From: Chryseobacterium sp. RU37D
GTDB taxonomy: Bacteria; Bacteroidota; Bacteroidia; Flavobacteriales; Weeksellaceae
Direction: 5' to 3'
NCBI RefSeq assembly: GCF_900156075.1
Contig: NZ_FTMM01000005.1
Coordinates: forward strand, 62,001-126,000
DNA: 64,000 nt
In this document: positions 25,024 to 34,676 of the stretch, piece after piece
Numbering within the stretch: the stretch's first letter is position 1
Layout of the letters: each line of letters opens with the position of its first letter
Notes under the pieces: generated by a model
The model's input: only the letters and a program-made list of their open reading frames with translations
Told to the model about the DNA's origin: nothing
Database searches by the model: none
Made by a program: the position numbers and the translations under genes

Positions 25024-25033
25024 AACGATAATT

Positions 25034-25125
25034 TTTAATAATTGATAATTGATAATTGAATAATTGATGAATGATAGATGAACAGTTTTGACCCGAGTTT
25101 ATCAATTATCATTGATCTTTTATCA
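25034..25125. repeat. palindromic spacer between ftsA and ftsZ
   Basis: TGATAATTGATA (25043-25054) is exactly complementary to TATCAATTATCA (25100-25111), with further ATTGATAAT-type iterations on the left arm. The spacer can form a long AT hairpin in the mRNA between ftsA and ftsZ. Confidence 0.6.
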
Positions 25126-25133
25126 TTTATAAT

Positions 25134-26525
25134 TTATTCTACTTCTTCAAAGAATTTTTTTACTTTTTCCATTAGCGATTGTCCGAAAGTAAGTTTTGCC
25201 GCTCTTTTTTCCTGTTGCTGGCTTAGAGTTTCCTGCTGCTGAACGGGTTGCTCCTGTTGCTGAACCAGCTGCTGTGAAGCTTCAGCTAATGTTGTTGCTG
25301 ATTCAGCTTTTGGCTGTGTTTGTTCCGAATCGATTTCTTCAACGGGTGGGATTTGTTTTTTATCCCTGATTTTTAAACTTTCCATTAATAATCCAATAGA
25401 AGTTGCAAATTCGGGACCTTTCAGATACTGGTTTTTGTCATTGGCAATATATTCGTTGGCAAAGCCGATTCTACTGTCGAATCCTGTTGTGTAATTGGCT
25501 AGCTGACGAAGATGTTTCAAGTTTGAGCCGCCTCCTGTTAAAACAATTCCTGCAATCAGTTTTTTCTTTTGTTCGAAAGCGCCGTAAGCTTTTAATTCTG
25601 TATTGACCATTTCTAAGATTTCTTCCACTCTTGCATTAATAATCTGTGCCAATGTTTTTAATGAAATTTCTTTGTCTGGTCTTCCGTGAAGTCCGGGAAT
25701 GGTAACATATGTACTGTCTTTTTCCAATTCCGGAACTGCAGATCCGAACTTTACTTTTAATTGCTCAGCATGCTTTTCAATAATTGAACAGCCTTCTTTA
25801 ATATCTTCTGTAATAATTCCGCCTCCGTAAGGGATTACACAGGTATGACGAATGATATTGTCTTTGAAAATAGCAATATCCGTAGTACCACCACCGATGT
25901 CTACGATGGCTACACCGGCTTCTTTTTCTTCTTTGGTAAGAACGGCTTCTGAAGATGCCAAAGGTTCCAATGTAAGGGCCTCCATTTCCAGTCCTGCTTC
26001 TCTTACGCATCTTGCGATGTTTCGGATGCTTCCCATCTGTCCGACTACAACGTGGAAGTTGGCTTCTAAACGTTTTCCGTGCATTCCGACAGGCTCCTGG
26101 ATTTCACCCTCGGAATCCACCTTATATTCTTGAGGAAGTACATGGATAATTTCTTCACCAGGAAGCATTACCAGCTTCTTGACCTGATCTTTTAATGCTT
26201 CAATGTCGTCATCTGTAATGAATTTATCCGGATGTTCACGCATAATATAATCGGAGTGCTGCAGAGAACGGATGTGTTTCCCGGCAATCCCCACCGTTAC
26301 TTTACGGATGGGAACTCCTGCGCTGGACTGTGCTTCAGACACGGCAGCTTTGATTGAATTAATGGTTTGTGAAATATTATTCACAATACCTTTGTGAACA
26401 CCAAGACTCTTAGCTTTCCCTACACCGAGAACTTCTATTTTCCCGTGTGCATTCCTCCTTCCGACAATCGCGACAATCTTTGTTGTCCCGATGTCCAGAC
26501 CTACTGAATACTCTTGATTTTCCAT
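25134..26525 (-). CDS. ftsA: cell division protein FtsA
   Basis: The 463-residue actin-like ATPase begins YSVGLDIGTTKIVAIVG (phosphate 1). It has the SHS2/1C domain (VRKVTVGIAGKHI-like region), phosphate 2 in GVAIVDIGGGTTDIAIF (about 203-219) and the adenosine motif IVLTGGGSNLKHL (about 327). A glutamine-rich stretch (about 410-440) precedes the C-terminal amphipathic membrane helix (MEKVKKFFEEVE). It tethers FtsZ to the membrane. It lies 23 nt after ftsQ. Confidence 0.97.
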   Translation of the reverse strand: MENQEYSVGLDIGTTKIVAIVGRRNAHGKIEVLGVGKAKSLGVHKGIVNNISQTINSIKAAVSEAQSSAGVPIRKVTVGIAGKHIRSLQHSDYIMREHPDKFITDDDIEALKDQVKKLVMLPGEEIIHVLPQEYKVDSEGEIQEPVGMHGKRLEANFHVVVGQMGSIRNIARCVREAGLEMEALTLEPLASSEAVLTKEEKEAGVAIVDIGGGTTDIAIFKDNIIRHTCVIPYGGGIITEDIKEGCSIIEKHAEQLKVKFGSAVPELEKDSTYVTIPGLHGRPDKEISLKTLAQIINARVEEILEMVNTELKAYGAFEQKKKLIAGIVLTGGGSNLKHLRQLANYTTGFDSRIGFANEYIANDKNQYLKGPEFATSIGLLMESLKIRDKKQIPPVEEIDSEQTQPKAESATTLAEASQQLVQQQEQPVQQQETLSQQQEKRAAKLTFGQSLMEKVKKFFEEVE

Positions 26526-26548
26526 TTGTTTTATACCGATTTGATTTT

Positions 26549-27535
26549 TTATTCTACTTTAACTTTTGCCTTTGTCTTCGGTTTTGATGCCGTTGCTTTC
26601 TTCTCTGTTTTTTTGGTTTCCTTTGGTTTTGTTATTGTTTTCGGTTTTGTGCTTTCCTTCGTTTTTGATAAAGAGGAGCCAGTTTTTTTAGTATTTTTCT
26701 TTACCTCAGTCTTTGGCTTGATCTCAGTTGTTTTCTTAATTGTCACAGGAGTAGGGACTTTTACCAGTTCTTTATTCCCTGCTTTTAAAATACTGTCGTT
26801 TTCTTTAAAATGAGGATTTAAAGTCGTTACAATCTGGTTCTGATATTTTACAGATACCATGCTGTACTTTTCAGGATCTTGATAGACCAGGTATTTTTCC
26901 ACAAAAGTTTTAAAGCCTTTTACTTTAAATTCAATATTATCGAGATCTCCTATTTCCACTTTATAATTTCCTTCGCTTGTCAGAAGATTATAGTCTCCAT
27001 TTCTGTCTTTTGAAATTCCGATGAAATATTTCTTGCTGAAATCATCTTTATCTATTTTTTCCACCAGCGCAGCCAATTTTGAATATTCATCTTTTTTCAC
27101 ATTTCCTGTTACAAGCATGCAAGGATGCGAATAGGTTTTAGAGATCGGAAATTCAATGCCTTTTTCATCTACATAAAAGTCTCTTCCTTCTTTATTTAAT
27201 CTGAAAACAGGAACTCTCTGCTTAATATCCAAATTTAGTTTTCCATTTAAATTTAAATACACATTGGCGCTGTCTACGGCCGGAAGACTATTAATTTTCT
27301 TCTCCAAAGCCGGGATATTCAAGTCACCGACTTTTCCGGAAGGGTTTTCTTTTTTTACAATCTCGCGGATATCTTTTTCATCAATGAAATAAACCGGCGT
27401 TTTTTCGTTCATCTTTACAGAAATCTTATTGTCCGTAATTTTCTGGCCGCTGAATTTCTTTAAGGAGAAACTCAACAGGAATCCCAGGATAATTACTGTG
27501 ATGGCAATTTTTAATATTCTGTATTTATTTTTCAT
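26549..27535 (-). CDS. ftsQ: cell division protein FtsQ
   Basis: The 328-residue protein has a single N-terminal membrane helix (about 8-25). A POTRA-like domain follows (VYFIDEKDIREIV..LEKKINSLPAVDSANVYLNLNGKLNLDIKQRVPVFRL), then the FtsQ beta domain (FYVDEKGIEFPIS). The last 65 or so residues are an unusual Lys/Thr/Pro-rich low-complexity tail (KPKTEVKKNTKK, KPKTITKPKETKK). It links early and late divisome proteins in the periplasm. Its start lies directly behind the inverted-repeat-bounded GxxExxY cassette, which separates it from murC. Confidence 0.9.
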   Translation of the reverse strand: MKNKYRILKIAITVIILGFLLSFSLKKFSGQKITDNKISVKMNEKTPVYFIDEKDIREIVKKENPSGKVGDLNIPALEKKINSLPAVDSANVYLNLNGKLNLDIKQRVPVFRLNKEGRDFYVDEKGIEFPISKTYSHPCMLVTGNVKKDEYSKLAALVEKIDKDDFSKKYFIGISKDRNGDYNLLTSEGNYKVEIGDLDNIEFKVKGFKTFVEKYLVYQDPEKYSMVSVKYQNQIVTTLNPHFKENDSILKAGNKELVKVPTPVTIKKTTEIKPKTEVKKNTKKTGSSLSKTKESTKPKTITKPKETKKTEKKATASKPKTKAKVKVE

Positions 27536-27542
27536 TTTTATA

Positions 27543-28149
27543 TTTAACGCTATGAGCGCAAGGTTTTTCTTTAAATGCTTACTTTATATTTTTTGTTCGC
27601 AAAGGCGTTTTACTCAGCAAATGACAACTGAAAATATCTTTTGCAATTTTTATTATAATTTGTTTACTGCTCTTTTTACTCCGTCTTTAAATAAGGTGGA
27701 ATGAAAATTTAAATCATTCCTAATTTCTTTTCAGTGACTCTTAAATAATTAAGAAGCTGAAAGAAATGATATTTGTTAATTTCCGGAACTGCTTTTATTT
27801 CTATAATTACTTTATTTTCAATTAATAAATCAACTCTAAATGCTTTATTAACAATCAAGCCTTCATAATTGATGCTGATGTCTTTTTGATTCTCAATTCT
27901 AAGGCCACTATTTTTCAATTCGTGAATTAAGCATTGCTCATAAACATTTTCATAGAGTCTGATTCCTAGTTTACGATGTACTTTCATCCTGCATCAAAAA
28001 CTATTTTTGAAATTTCATTTTCTGTCATTTGTGTGTTTTTTAATACTCTTAAAATGATATTTTCAGTTATCATTTGCTGAGTAAAACGCCTTTGCGAACG
28101 GAAAATATACATTGTGTTTTTAAATTTTCATTGCGCTCGTTGCGTTAAA
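27543..28149. mobile_element. GxxExxY cassette bounded by inverted repeats, inside the dcw cluster
   Basis: The interval between murC and ftsQ is filled by one unit. Outer ends TTTAACGC...GAGCGCAA (27543-27560 and, inverted, 28132-28149) enclose inner inverted repeats of 43 bp with one mismatch (27596-27638 and 28056-28098; core TTCGCAAAGGCG, TTTTACTCAGCAAATGA). A GxxExxY gene remnant lies between the inner arms. The symmetry and fit to the gap suggest insertion of a non-autonomous element or a cassette mobilised as a unit. No transposase or clear target duplication is seen. Confidence 0.6.
27709..28035 (-). pseudogene. GxxExxY family protein, frameshifted
   Basis: From an ATG at about 28035 the frame reads MTENEISKIVFDAG and then hits TGA. 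One base over, the frame continues MKVHRKLGIRLYENVYEQCL...FRVDLLIENKVIIEIKAV...LLNYLRVTEKKLGMI, ending at 27709. The two halves join as one GxxExxY protein if one base is restored near 27985. At the 3' end the expected NFN continuation is also in another frame. The intact remaining frame (27709-27987, 92 residues) keeps the PD-(D/E)xK-like core D-LL...EIKA. The family function is unknown; the copy is probably inactive. Confidence 0.7.
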
Positions 28150-28158
28150 TTTATTTAT

Positions 28159-29517
28159 CTAAATTTTTCCTATCCACTTACAAATAGGATCATACAGCGT
28201 ATCAATATTTCCTGCGCCTACTGTGAGAAGAATGTCAAAATCTTTTTCTTTTATCTTATTGAAAGCTTCATCTAATGTTGAAACTTCCTTTCTGTCTAAA
28301 TTCACCTTTTCCAATAACCAGCTTGAAGTAATCCCTTCAAAATTTTCCTGAAGTTCCCTTGCCGGATAAATATCAAGCAAAATCAATTCATCAGCCTGGC
28401 TCAAGCTTTCAGCAAATCCGTCTGCAAAATCCCTCGTTCTGCTGAAAAGATGAGGTTGGAAAACTACTAATAATTTCTTTTCAGGGTAAAAAGTTCGGAT
28501 TGAGCTCATCACCGCATTGATTTCTGTCGGATGATGTGCGTAATCGTCAATATAAATTTTACCGTTTTCATATCTGTGTTTGGTATATCTTCTTTTAATT
28601 CCTTTAAAATTGGCTATTGCTTTTTTCAAAGTTTCGAAATCAACACCTAAGTTGTTTAAAATTGCTAATGCTGCAGTCGCATTTTCAACATTGTGAATAC
28701 CCGGAATTTCCCAGATAAAATCCTTGATAGTTTCTGTTGGAGTATGAAAATCAAAATAGATTTTATCATTCTCCATTCTCAAATTATCTGAGTAATAATC
28801 CGCAACCTCATTCACTGCATAGGTGATATGAGGTCTTCCGATTTCAATTCCTTTTCTTACAAAAAGCAGCTTGTCATTCGGGACTAAAGCTGCAAATTGT
28901 TTAAACCCTTCCTCAATCGTATTTTTATCGCCATAAATATCCAAATGATCTGCATCTGTGGAGGTTATCACCGCCCAATTGGGAGAAAGGTTTAGAAAGC
29001 TTCTGTCATATTCATCTGCTTCAACTACCGAATATTGAGAACCATTATACAGGAAATTAGATTTAAAATTCTCAGAAATCCCACCTAGAAAACATGAAAA
29101 AGGCAAGTTCGCTTCTTTGCATAAGTGCGAAACCAGAGTGGAGGTTGTTGTCTTTCCATGAGTTCCGGCAACTGCGATGCAATCTGTGTTCTCTGTAATT
29201 AAACCTAAAACTTTTGCACGTTTTAATACCTCAAATTCATTAACAATAAAATAATCTAAAATTCTTAGCTTTTTAATTGCAGGAGTGTAAATGATTAAGG
29301 TATTTTCCTTCTGAAGCGAAGTGATTTTTTCATTAATAACATCTTCAAAAACAATATCAATTCCTTCATTCATCAAAGCCTGAGTGAGTTTGGTGTTGGT
29401 TTTATCGTAGCCCAACACTTTTTTGCCCGAAGCATGGAAGTAACGCGCCAAGGCACTCATCCCGATACCTCCGATTCCAACGAAGTAAAAATTTTGATAT
29501 GTTTCTAAATTGTTCAT
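28159..29517 (-). CDS. murC: UDP-N-acetylmuramate--L-alanine ligase
   Basis: The 452-residue Mur ligase has FYFVGIGGIGMSALARYF at the N-terminus (Rossmann UDP-binding), the ATP loop AGTHGKTTTSTLV (about 118-130), the central YDRSFLNLSPNWAVITSTDADHLDIYG and the C-terminal IDDYAHHPTEI and FQPHLFSRTRDF. It adds L-Ala to UDP-MurNAc in the cytoplasm. In this cluster it is followed not directly by ftsQ but by the GxxExxY cassette. Confidence 0.97.
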   Translation of the reverse strand: MNNLETYQNFYFVGIGGIGMSALARYFHASGKKVLGYDKTNTKLTQALMNEGIDIVFEDVINEKITSLQKENTLIIYTPAIKKLRILDYFIVNEFEVLKRAKVLGLITENTDCIAVAGTHGKTTTSTLVSHLCKEANLPFSCFLGGISENFKSNFLYNGSQYSVVEADEYDRSFLNLSPNWAVITSTDADHLDIYGDKNTIEEGFKQFAALVPNDKLLFVRKGIEIGRPHITYAVNEVADYYSDNLRMENDKIYFDFHTPTETIKDFIWEIPGIHNVENATAALAILNNLGVDFETLKKAIANFKGIKRRYTKHRYENGKIYIDDYAHHPTEINAVMSSIRTFYPEKKLLVVFQPHLFSRTRDFADGFAESLSQADELILLDIYPARELQENFEGITSSWLLEKVNLDRKEVSTLDEAFNKIKEKDFDILLTVGAGNIDTLYDPICKWIGKI

Positions 29518-29590
29518 TCTTTTTCTTGTATTAATGTATTCATGTATAATGTATGTCCGACTTCATTAATACATTTTACACGAATACTTT

Positions 29591-30691
29591 TTACAGTTTA
29601 TTAAAAATCTCGTCTACAATCTCTTTTGCGGCATTAGGCTTGGCAAAATATTTAAGATTCTCGGACATTTCTTTTCTTACATTTTCATTTTCGCAGATCT
29701 CTGAAAGGGTATTCCAGAATTTTTCCTGCATTTCAGAGTCTTTTACCATTCTGGCTGCATTTTTTTCAACCAGATTCATGGCGTTTTTGGTTTGATGATC
29801 TTCCGCTGCAAAAGGGAAGGGAACCAATAAAACAGGCTTCTGCGCTACCGCCAACTCTGAAATGGCAATGGCTCCTGCTCTCGAAACAATCACATCTGCT
29901 GCAGAATAGGCTGTTTCCATGTTTTTGATGAACTCTTTTAACTGAATTTGAGATCCGAGATCCGAGATTCGAGATTCGTTGCTCAGTTCTTGATAATCCA
30001 GTTTTCCGGTTTGCCAGATCAATTGATAGCCTTTTTGTTTTAGGCTTTCTAAATTGTCTTTCCAACCGTTGTTTAATGTTCTTGAGCCTAAAGATCCTCC
30101 GACAGATAAAATTGTCAGTTTGTCTTTGTCTAAGCCCATTTTTTCTTTTGCCTGAGACGTTTCCTGCATTCCTGAAACAATGTTATCACGAATCGGATTA
30201 CCCAGAAACTTTATTTTTTCAGCCGGAAAACCTTCCACTTTCGGATAGGCTGTGAATACGGCTTTTGCTTTTTTACTTAAAATTTTATTCGTTACGCCTG
30301 CATGTGCATTCTGTTCCTGAATAAAAATCGGAATTCCCAATTTGTTGGCTTCATACAAAGCCGGTCCGCTCGCAAAACCACCCGTTCCGACTGCAAAATC
30401 TGGAGCGAAACTTTTAATAATTTTCTTTGATTTGGATAAACTTTTTAAAATTTTAAAAGGCAATCCTAAATTGGACAGCATATTTCCTCTGTCGATTCCG
30501 GCAATATCAATTCCCTCAATTTTATACCCAGCCTGCGGAACTTTTTCCATTTCCATTTTTCCGTTGGCTCCGATGAACAAAAATTCTGCATCAGGAAATC
30601 TTTTCCTGATTTCGTCTGCAATGGCAATGGCAGGGAAGATGTGACCTCCTGTTCCTCCGCCGGACAATAATACTTTTAGCTTTTTGTTCAT
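29591..30691 (-). CDS. murG: UDP-GlcNAc--undecaprenyl-PP-MurNAc-pentapeptide transferase
   Basis: The 366-residue GT-B glycosyltransferase has the glycine-rich loop LSGGGTGGHIFPAIAIA (9-25), GGFASGPALYEANKLGIP, HAGVTNKIL, SVGGSLGSRTLNN and the UDP-GlcNAc site SRAGAIAISELAVAQKP with PFPFAAEDHQTKNA. It converts lipid I to lipid II at the inner face of the membrane. The 73-nt spacer before murC holds imperfect repeats of TTAATACATT-type sequence. Confidence 0.96.
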   Translation of the reverse strand: MNKKLKVLLSGGGTGGHIFPAIAIADEIRKRFPDAEFLFIGANGKMEMEKVPQAGYKIEGIDIAGIDRGNMLSNLGLPFKILKSLSKSKKIIKSFAPDFAVGTGGFASGPALYEANKLGIPIFIQEQNAHAGVTNKILSKKAKAVFTAYPKVEGFPAEKIKFLGNPIRDNIVSGMQETSQAKEKMGLDKDKLTILSVGGSLGSRTLNNGWKDNLESLKQKGYQLIWQTGKLDYQELSNESRISDLGSQIQLKEFIKNMETAYSAADVIVSRAGAIAISELAVAQKPVLLVPFPFAAEDHQTKNAMNLVEKNAARMVKDSEMQEKFWNTLSEICENENVRKEMSENLKYFAKPNAAKEIVDEIFNKL

Positions 30692-30705
30692 TTCTTACAA
30701 ATTTT

Positions 30706-30739
30706 GAGATTGCTTCGTCGCTTCGCTCCTCGCAATGAC
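30706..30739. repeat. interspersed repeat abutting the ftsW stop
   Basis: GAGATTGCTTCGTCGCTTCG (30706-30725) followed by CTCCTCGCAATGAC matches a repeat (reverse: GTCATTGCGAGGAG...GCAATCTC) that I recall as widely dispersed in several bacterial phyla. It ends exactly at the ftsW stop codon and lies between ftsW and murG. Confidence 0.6.
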
Positions 30740-31978
30740 CTAAGCAATATCGTTTATTTCGGCTATACTTTGTTTTTTGCCCATTCCTTCTTCATCATAA
30801 ATCTGGATTCTTGAGCTTATGTTTAAAATAATTCCCAACTGCAAATAGGTTACCAACATTGAGGTCCCTCCGTAGCTGATCAATGGCAGCGGTTGCCCTG
30901 TTACCGGAATCAGATTCACTGCAACTGCAATATTTACAGAGAGTTGTATGAAAATCATAACGCCGAGACTGAGAACAAGTAAGGAACCAAAAAAAGCAGG
31001 CATCTTACTGGCTATCATGACGATACGAATTATCATAATTAAATATAAACTTATCAGAAAAACAGCACCAATTACTCCGTATTCCTCTACGATTACTGCA
31101 AAAATAAAGTCGGAGGCAGACTGCGGAAGCATTTGTTTTAATGCACTTTTTCCCGGGCCCATTCCTGTAACCCCGCCATGAACAATGGCTGCTTTTGCCA
31201 TCATTACCTGATAATTTTTTGCTTTTAAGCTTTCATCATCGGTGTCTACTGTTTTTGCTTTGGAAGACGTAAATGTTTCAATACGACTCATCCATGTATG
31301 GACACGGTTTCCGCCAATTAAACTTGTATTTAATGCAATCAATAAAAACAAAATAATAGCTACAAATGATGCAGAAATGAAGCCTGCAATATACTTCCAA
31401 TGCAATTGGCCTATAATCAAAACAACCACAGAAACCATTAAAATCATTAGTGCTGTAGAACCGTTATCTTTCGCAACCAACACAAAAACCAATAATATAG
31501 GCCCAAAAATGTACATAATGTTCTCAATCGGAAGCCTTTCTCTTGTGATCTTCTTGGTTAAATATCTGCACAAGTAAATAATCAGCATTAAAAATGCAAA
31601 CGAAGAAGGTTGGAAAGAAATAGGTGTTCCCGGAATTTTTAGCCATCGGGAAGCACTCGCTCCGTCGATAGTTTGCCCTGTAAACATCGTGATAATCAGT
31701 AGAATAACCATTAAGCCAAGCAGTATGCTACTCAATTTTCCGATGTATTCATATTTTATCATTCCCACGATTCTCATAATGCCCAAACCTAAAACCACAA
31801 AAAACATATGCTTGATAACGTGGCCAGTTGTAGTCCCGTTATTTACGATATATTCCAGATTCGAACTTGCAGAATATACAGGGAAAATAGAGAATATGGA
31901 GATCACAAGAATGACCATCCAAAGTACTTTATCGCCCTTCAGGAATTCAAATCTGTTTTCTGTGTCTTGTTCGTTCAT
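30740..31978 (-). CDS. ftsW: cell-wall polymerase FtsW (SEDS family)
   Basis: The 412-residue membrane protein has about ten helices. SEDS signatures include FQPSSFAFLMLIIYLCRYL, the acidic catalytic loop FIFAVIVEEYGVIGAVFLI (Glu) and the C-terminal PVTGQPLPLISYGGTSML. It is the septal peptidoglycan glycosyltransferase working with FtsI. Its place between murD and murG, the usual order in Bacteroidota, favours FtsW over RodA. Confidence 0.95.
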   Translation of the reverse strand: MNEQDTENRFEFLKGDKVLWMVILVISIFSIFPVYSASSNLEYIVNNGTTTGHVIKHMFFVVLGLGIMRIVGMIKYEYIGKLSSILLGLMVILLIITMFTGQTIDGASASRWLKIPGTPISFQPSSFAFLMLIIYLCRYLTKKITRERLPIENIMYIFGPILLVFVLVAKDNGSTALMILMVSVVVLIIGQLHWKYIAGFISASFVAIILFLLIALNTSLIGGNRVHTWMSRIETFTSSKAKTVDTDDESLKAKNYQVMMAKAAIVHGGVTGMGPGKSALKQMLPQSASDFIFAVIVEEYGVIGAVFLISLYLIMIIRIVMIASKMPAFFGSLLVLSLGVMIFIQLSVNIAVAVNLIPVTGQPLPLISYGGTSMLVTYLQLGIILNISSRIQIYDEEGMGKKQSIAEINDIA

Positions 31979-32044
31979 ACTTTCGTATTAATGTAAAATG
32001 TATTTATGATAAAAAAATCATGAATACACTGCTACTTTTTTCAA

Positions 32045-33370
32045 TTATTTTAATACCTGCTCTTTAAACTGACAACCTCTGTCTTCATAGCTTTTAAATA
32101 AGTCAAAGCTTGCACAGCATGGTGAAAGTAAAACGGTATCTCCTTTCTTTGCCAGAGATTTTGAAATCTTCACCGCTTCTTCCATACTTGAGGTGTCATA
32201 AATATATTCTTTCTTGTCTTTGAAGAAATTAATAATTTTCTGATTATCAATTCCTAAGCATACAATTGCCTTTACTTTTTTCATGACTAAATCCTCAATT
32301 TCAGTATAGTCATTACCTTTGTCTAGACCTCCAACAATCCATACTGTTGGGTTTTTCATGCTTTCCAGGGCATAATACGTTGCATTGACGTTGGTTGCCT
32401 TGCTGTCGTTGATATATTTTACTCCATCAATTTCAGTTACAAATTCCAGCCTGTGTTCTACCGCCTGGAAAGTCATTAATGAATTTCTTATACTTTCACT
32501 ATTAATTTCTAATATCTTACCCGCTATTGATGCAGCTAAGCTATTGGCAACATTATGATTTCCAAGTAAGGACAGCTCTTCAATCTTCATTGAAAACTCA
32601 TCTTTCATTTTGATCACAATTTTATCTTCATCAATAAAACCTCCTTCAGATAGCTTTTCTTTTGTTGAAAAAGGTATCATTTTCGCTTTAATTTCTAATT
32701 TCTCCAAAAGATTTTTACTCATTTCATCATCTTTATTGTAGATGAAAAAATTGTCATTTTCCTGATTCTCAGTAATTCTGAACTTCGCCAATGCATATTC
32801 TTCATAATTGTAATTGTACTGATCCAAATGATCCTGAGACAAATTCAACAATAAAGAAATATAAGGTCTAAAATTCTGAATATCATCTAATTGGAAGGAA
32901 CTTACCTCCAAGACATAATATTCGTGATTTTCATCGGCTACTTGCTTTGCAAAGCTGTATCCGATATTTCCGCCTAAGCCGACATTCAATCCGTCATTTT
33001 TCAGGATATAGTAGATCAAAGACGTGGTTGTTGTTTTTCCGTTACTTCCGGTGATTGCTATGATTTTGGCATCTGTAAACTCCGAAGCGAATTCAATTTC
33101 TGAGGAAAGTCTTATTCCTTTCTCATGAATTTTATGGATAATCTCAGCTTTTTTCGGAATTCCCGGGCTTTTTACAATCCAGTCGGCATTTAAAATTCTT
33201 TCTTCATCATGGTTTTCTTCTTCAAATTCAATTTCATTATCTATAAGAAACTGCTTATAATTATCTTTAATACCTCCCTTGTCTGAAAGAAAAACCTTCA
33301 AACCTTGTTTTTTAGCCAAATAAGCAGCCCCACAACCACTTTCTCCTCCCCCTAAAACAACTATTTTCAT
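32045..33370 (-). CDS. murD: UDP-N-acetylmuramoylalanine--D-glutamate ligase
   Basis: The 441-residue Mur ligase has an N-terminal GGGESGCGAAYLAKKQG (Rossmann), the ATP loop ITGSNGKTTTTSLIYYI (about 106-122), the central LNLSQDHLDQYNYNYEEY, NDSKATNVNATYYAL, and C-terminal LLSPCCASFDLFKSYEDRG. It adds D-Glu to UDP-MurNAc-L-Ala. The spacer before it (33371-33434) carries iterated AAGCTTTAAGC-type sequence. Confidence 0.97.
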   Translation of the reverse strand: MKIVVLGGGESGCGAAYLAKKQGLKVFLSDKGGIKDNYKQFLIDNEIEFEEENHDEERILNADWIVKSPGIPKKAEIIHKIHEKGIRLSSEIEFASEFTDAKIIAITGSNGKTTTTSLIYYILKNDGLNVGLGGNIGYSFAKQVADENHEYYVLEVSSFQLDDIQNFRPYISLLLNLSQDHLDQYNYNYEEYALAKFRITENQENDNFFIYNKDDEMSKNLLEKLEIKAKMIPFSTKEKLSEGGFIDEDKIVIKMKDEFSMKIEELSLLGNHNVANSLAASIAGKILEINSESIRNSLMTFQAVEHRLEFVTEIDGVKYINDSKATNVNATYYALESMKNPTVWIVGGLDKGNDYTEIEDLVMKKVKAIVCLGIDNQKIINFFKDKKEYIYDTSSMEEAVKISKSLAKKGDTVLLSPCCASFDLFKSYEDRGCQFKEQVLK

Positions 33371-33434
33371 ATTATTTTGTTTATGCTATAAGCTTTAAGC
33401 CTGATGCTTTCTGCCTATTGCTTACTGTTGATTT

Positions 33435-34676
33435 CTATCTCATCTTCAATGTAATGAGACATACAATAGCCAGAATTACCCCGATGATTATCATTCTGTT
33501 TACGATTTTACTTTCGTGGAAACCGCCTTTCTGATAATGGTGGTGTAATGGTGACATTCTAAACAATCTGTTGTTTTGGGCATATTCCAGCCCGAATTTT
33601 CTCTTTCTGTATTTGAAAACCGCAACCTGAAGCATTACAGATAGGTTTTCGATTAAAAAGATTCCGCATAAAATGGGAATCAGTAATTCTTTTCTTAAAA
33701 TAATCGCTAAAACGGCGATTACCCCTCCCAGCATTAAACTTCCCGTATCACCCATGAAAACCTGTGCCGGATAGGTATTATACCAGAAAAAACCGATAAC
33801 CGCACCCACCATTGCAACGGCAAAAATGGTGGTTTCACCCATATTCGGAAGGAACATAATGTTGAGGTAGTCCGCAAAAATGATATTTCCGGAAAGATAG
33901 GCAAAAAGTGCTAGGGTAAGCAGGATAACAGCACTTGTACCTGCTGCCAGTCCGTCGATTCCGTCTGTAATATTAGCGCCATTGGAAACGGCTGTTACAA
34001 TGAAAATCACAATCGGGATGAAAACGATCCATGCCCACTCATGAGCATCTTTATCATTCATCCAGAATAAGATCCCGCTGTAATCAAATTCATTATTTTT
34101 AGCAAAAGGAACTGTAGAAACAGTGATTTTTTCCGTAGGCATGAAGTTTTGCTCAACATTATTTCTGTTCACTACTTTTGCATCGGCATATTTTCTTTTA
34201 ACGGTAATATCAGGATGGAAATACATTGTAACTCCTATAATTAGACCTAATCCGACCTGCCCTACAATTTTGAATTTACCGCTTAATCCGTCTTTATTTT
34301 TCTTAATCTTCTTTAAGTAATCATCAATAAAACCAATTGCGCCCATCCAAAGCATGGAAACCAGCAAAAGGACGATGTAAACGTTTGTAATTCTGGTGAA
34401 TAGCATCACAGGAATAATTGTAGCTAAAATAATGATAAGACCTCCCATGGTAGGAGTTCCTTCTTTTTGCTTTTGGCCGTCGAGTCCAAGATCACGAACC
34501 AATTCTCCCATTTGTTTAGCTCTCAGGTAATTAATGATCCTTTTTCCATAAACAAGAGCAATGGTTAATGAAAATAAAACAGCCATTCCTGCACGGAAGG
34601 AAATGTATTTCAGCAGTCCTAATCCCGGAACATGGATTCCCTGGCTGGTTAGATATTCGTATAGATAGTATAACAT
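33435..34676 (-). CDS. mraY: phospho-N-acetylmuramoyl-pentapeptide transferase
   Basis: The 413-residue polytopic membrane protein has [11 protein letters not shown] (about 74-84), GFIDDYLKK (Asp pair), [27 protein letters not shown] and the C-terminal [13 protein letters not shown]. It transfers phospho-MurNAc-pentapeptide to undecaprenyl phosphate, forming lipid I. It is about 50 residues longer than E. coli MraY because of an insert near residues 160-215, as is usual in Bacteroidota. Confidence 0.97.
   Translation of the reverse strand: MLYYLYEYLTSQGIHVPGLGLLKYISFRAGMAVLFSLTIALVYGKRIINYLRAKQMGELVRDLGLDGQKQKEGTPTMGGLIIILATIIPVMLFTRITNVYIVLLLVSMLWMGAIGFIDDYLKKIKKNKDGLSGKFKIVGQVGLGLIIGVTMYFHPDITVKRKYADAKVVNRNNVEQNFMPTEKITVSTVPFAKNNEFDYSGILFWMNDKDAHEWAWIVFIPIVIFIVTAVSNGANITDGIDGLAAGTSAVILLTLALFAYLSGNIIFADYLNIMFLPNMGETTIFAVAMVGAVIGFFWYNTYPAQVFMGDTGSLMLGGVIAVLAIILRKELLIPILCGIFLIENLSVMLQVAVFKYRKRKFGLEYAQNNRLFRMSPLHHHYQKGGFHESKIVNRMIIIGVILAIVCLITLKMR

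Noticed and set aside
27596..28098. CRISPR or toxin-antitoxin interpretation of the repeats around the GxxExxY gene
   Set aside because: Only two inverted copies, no spacers, and no second gene that could form a toxin-antitoxin pair.
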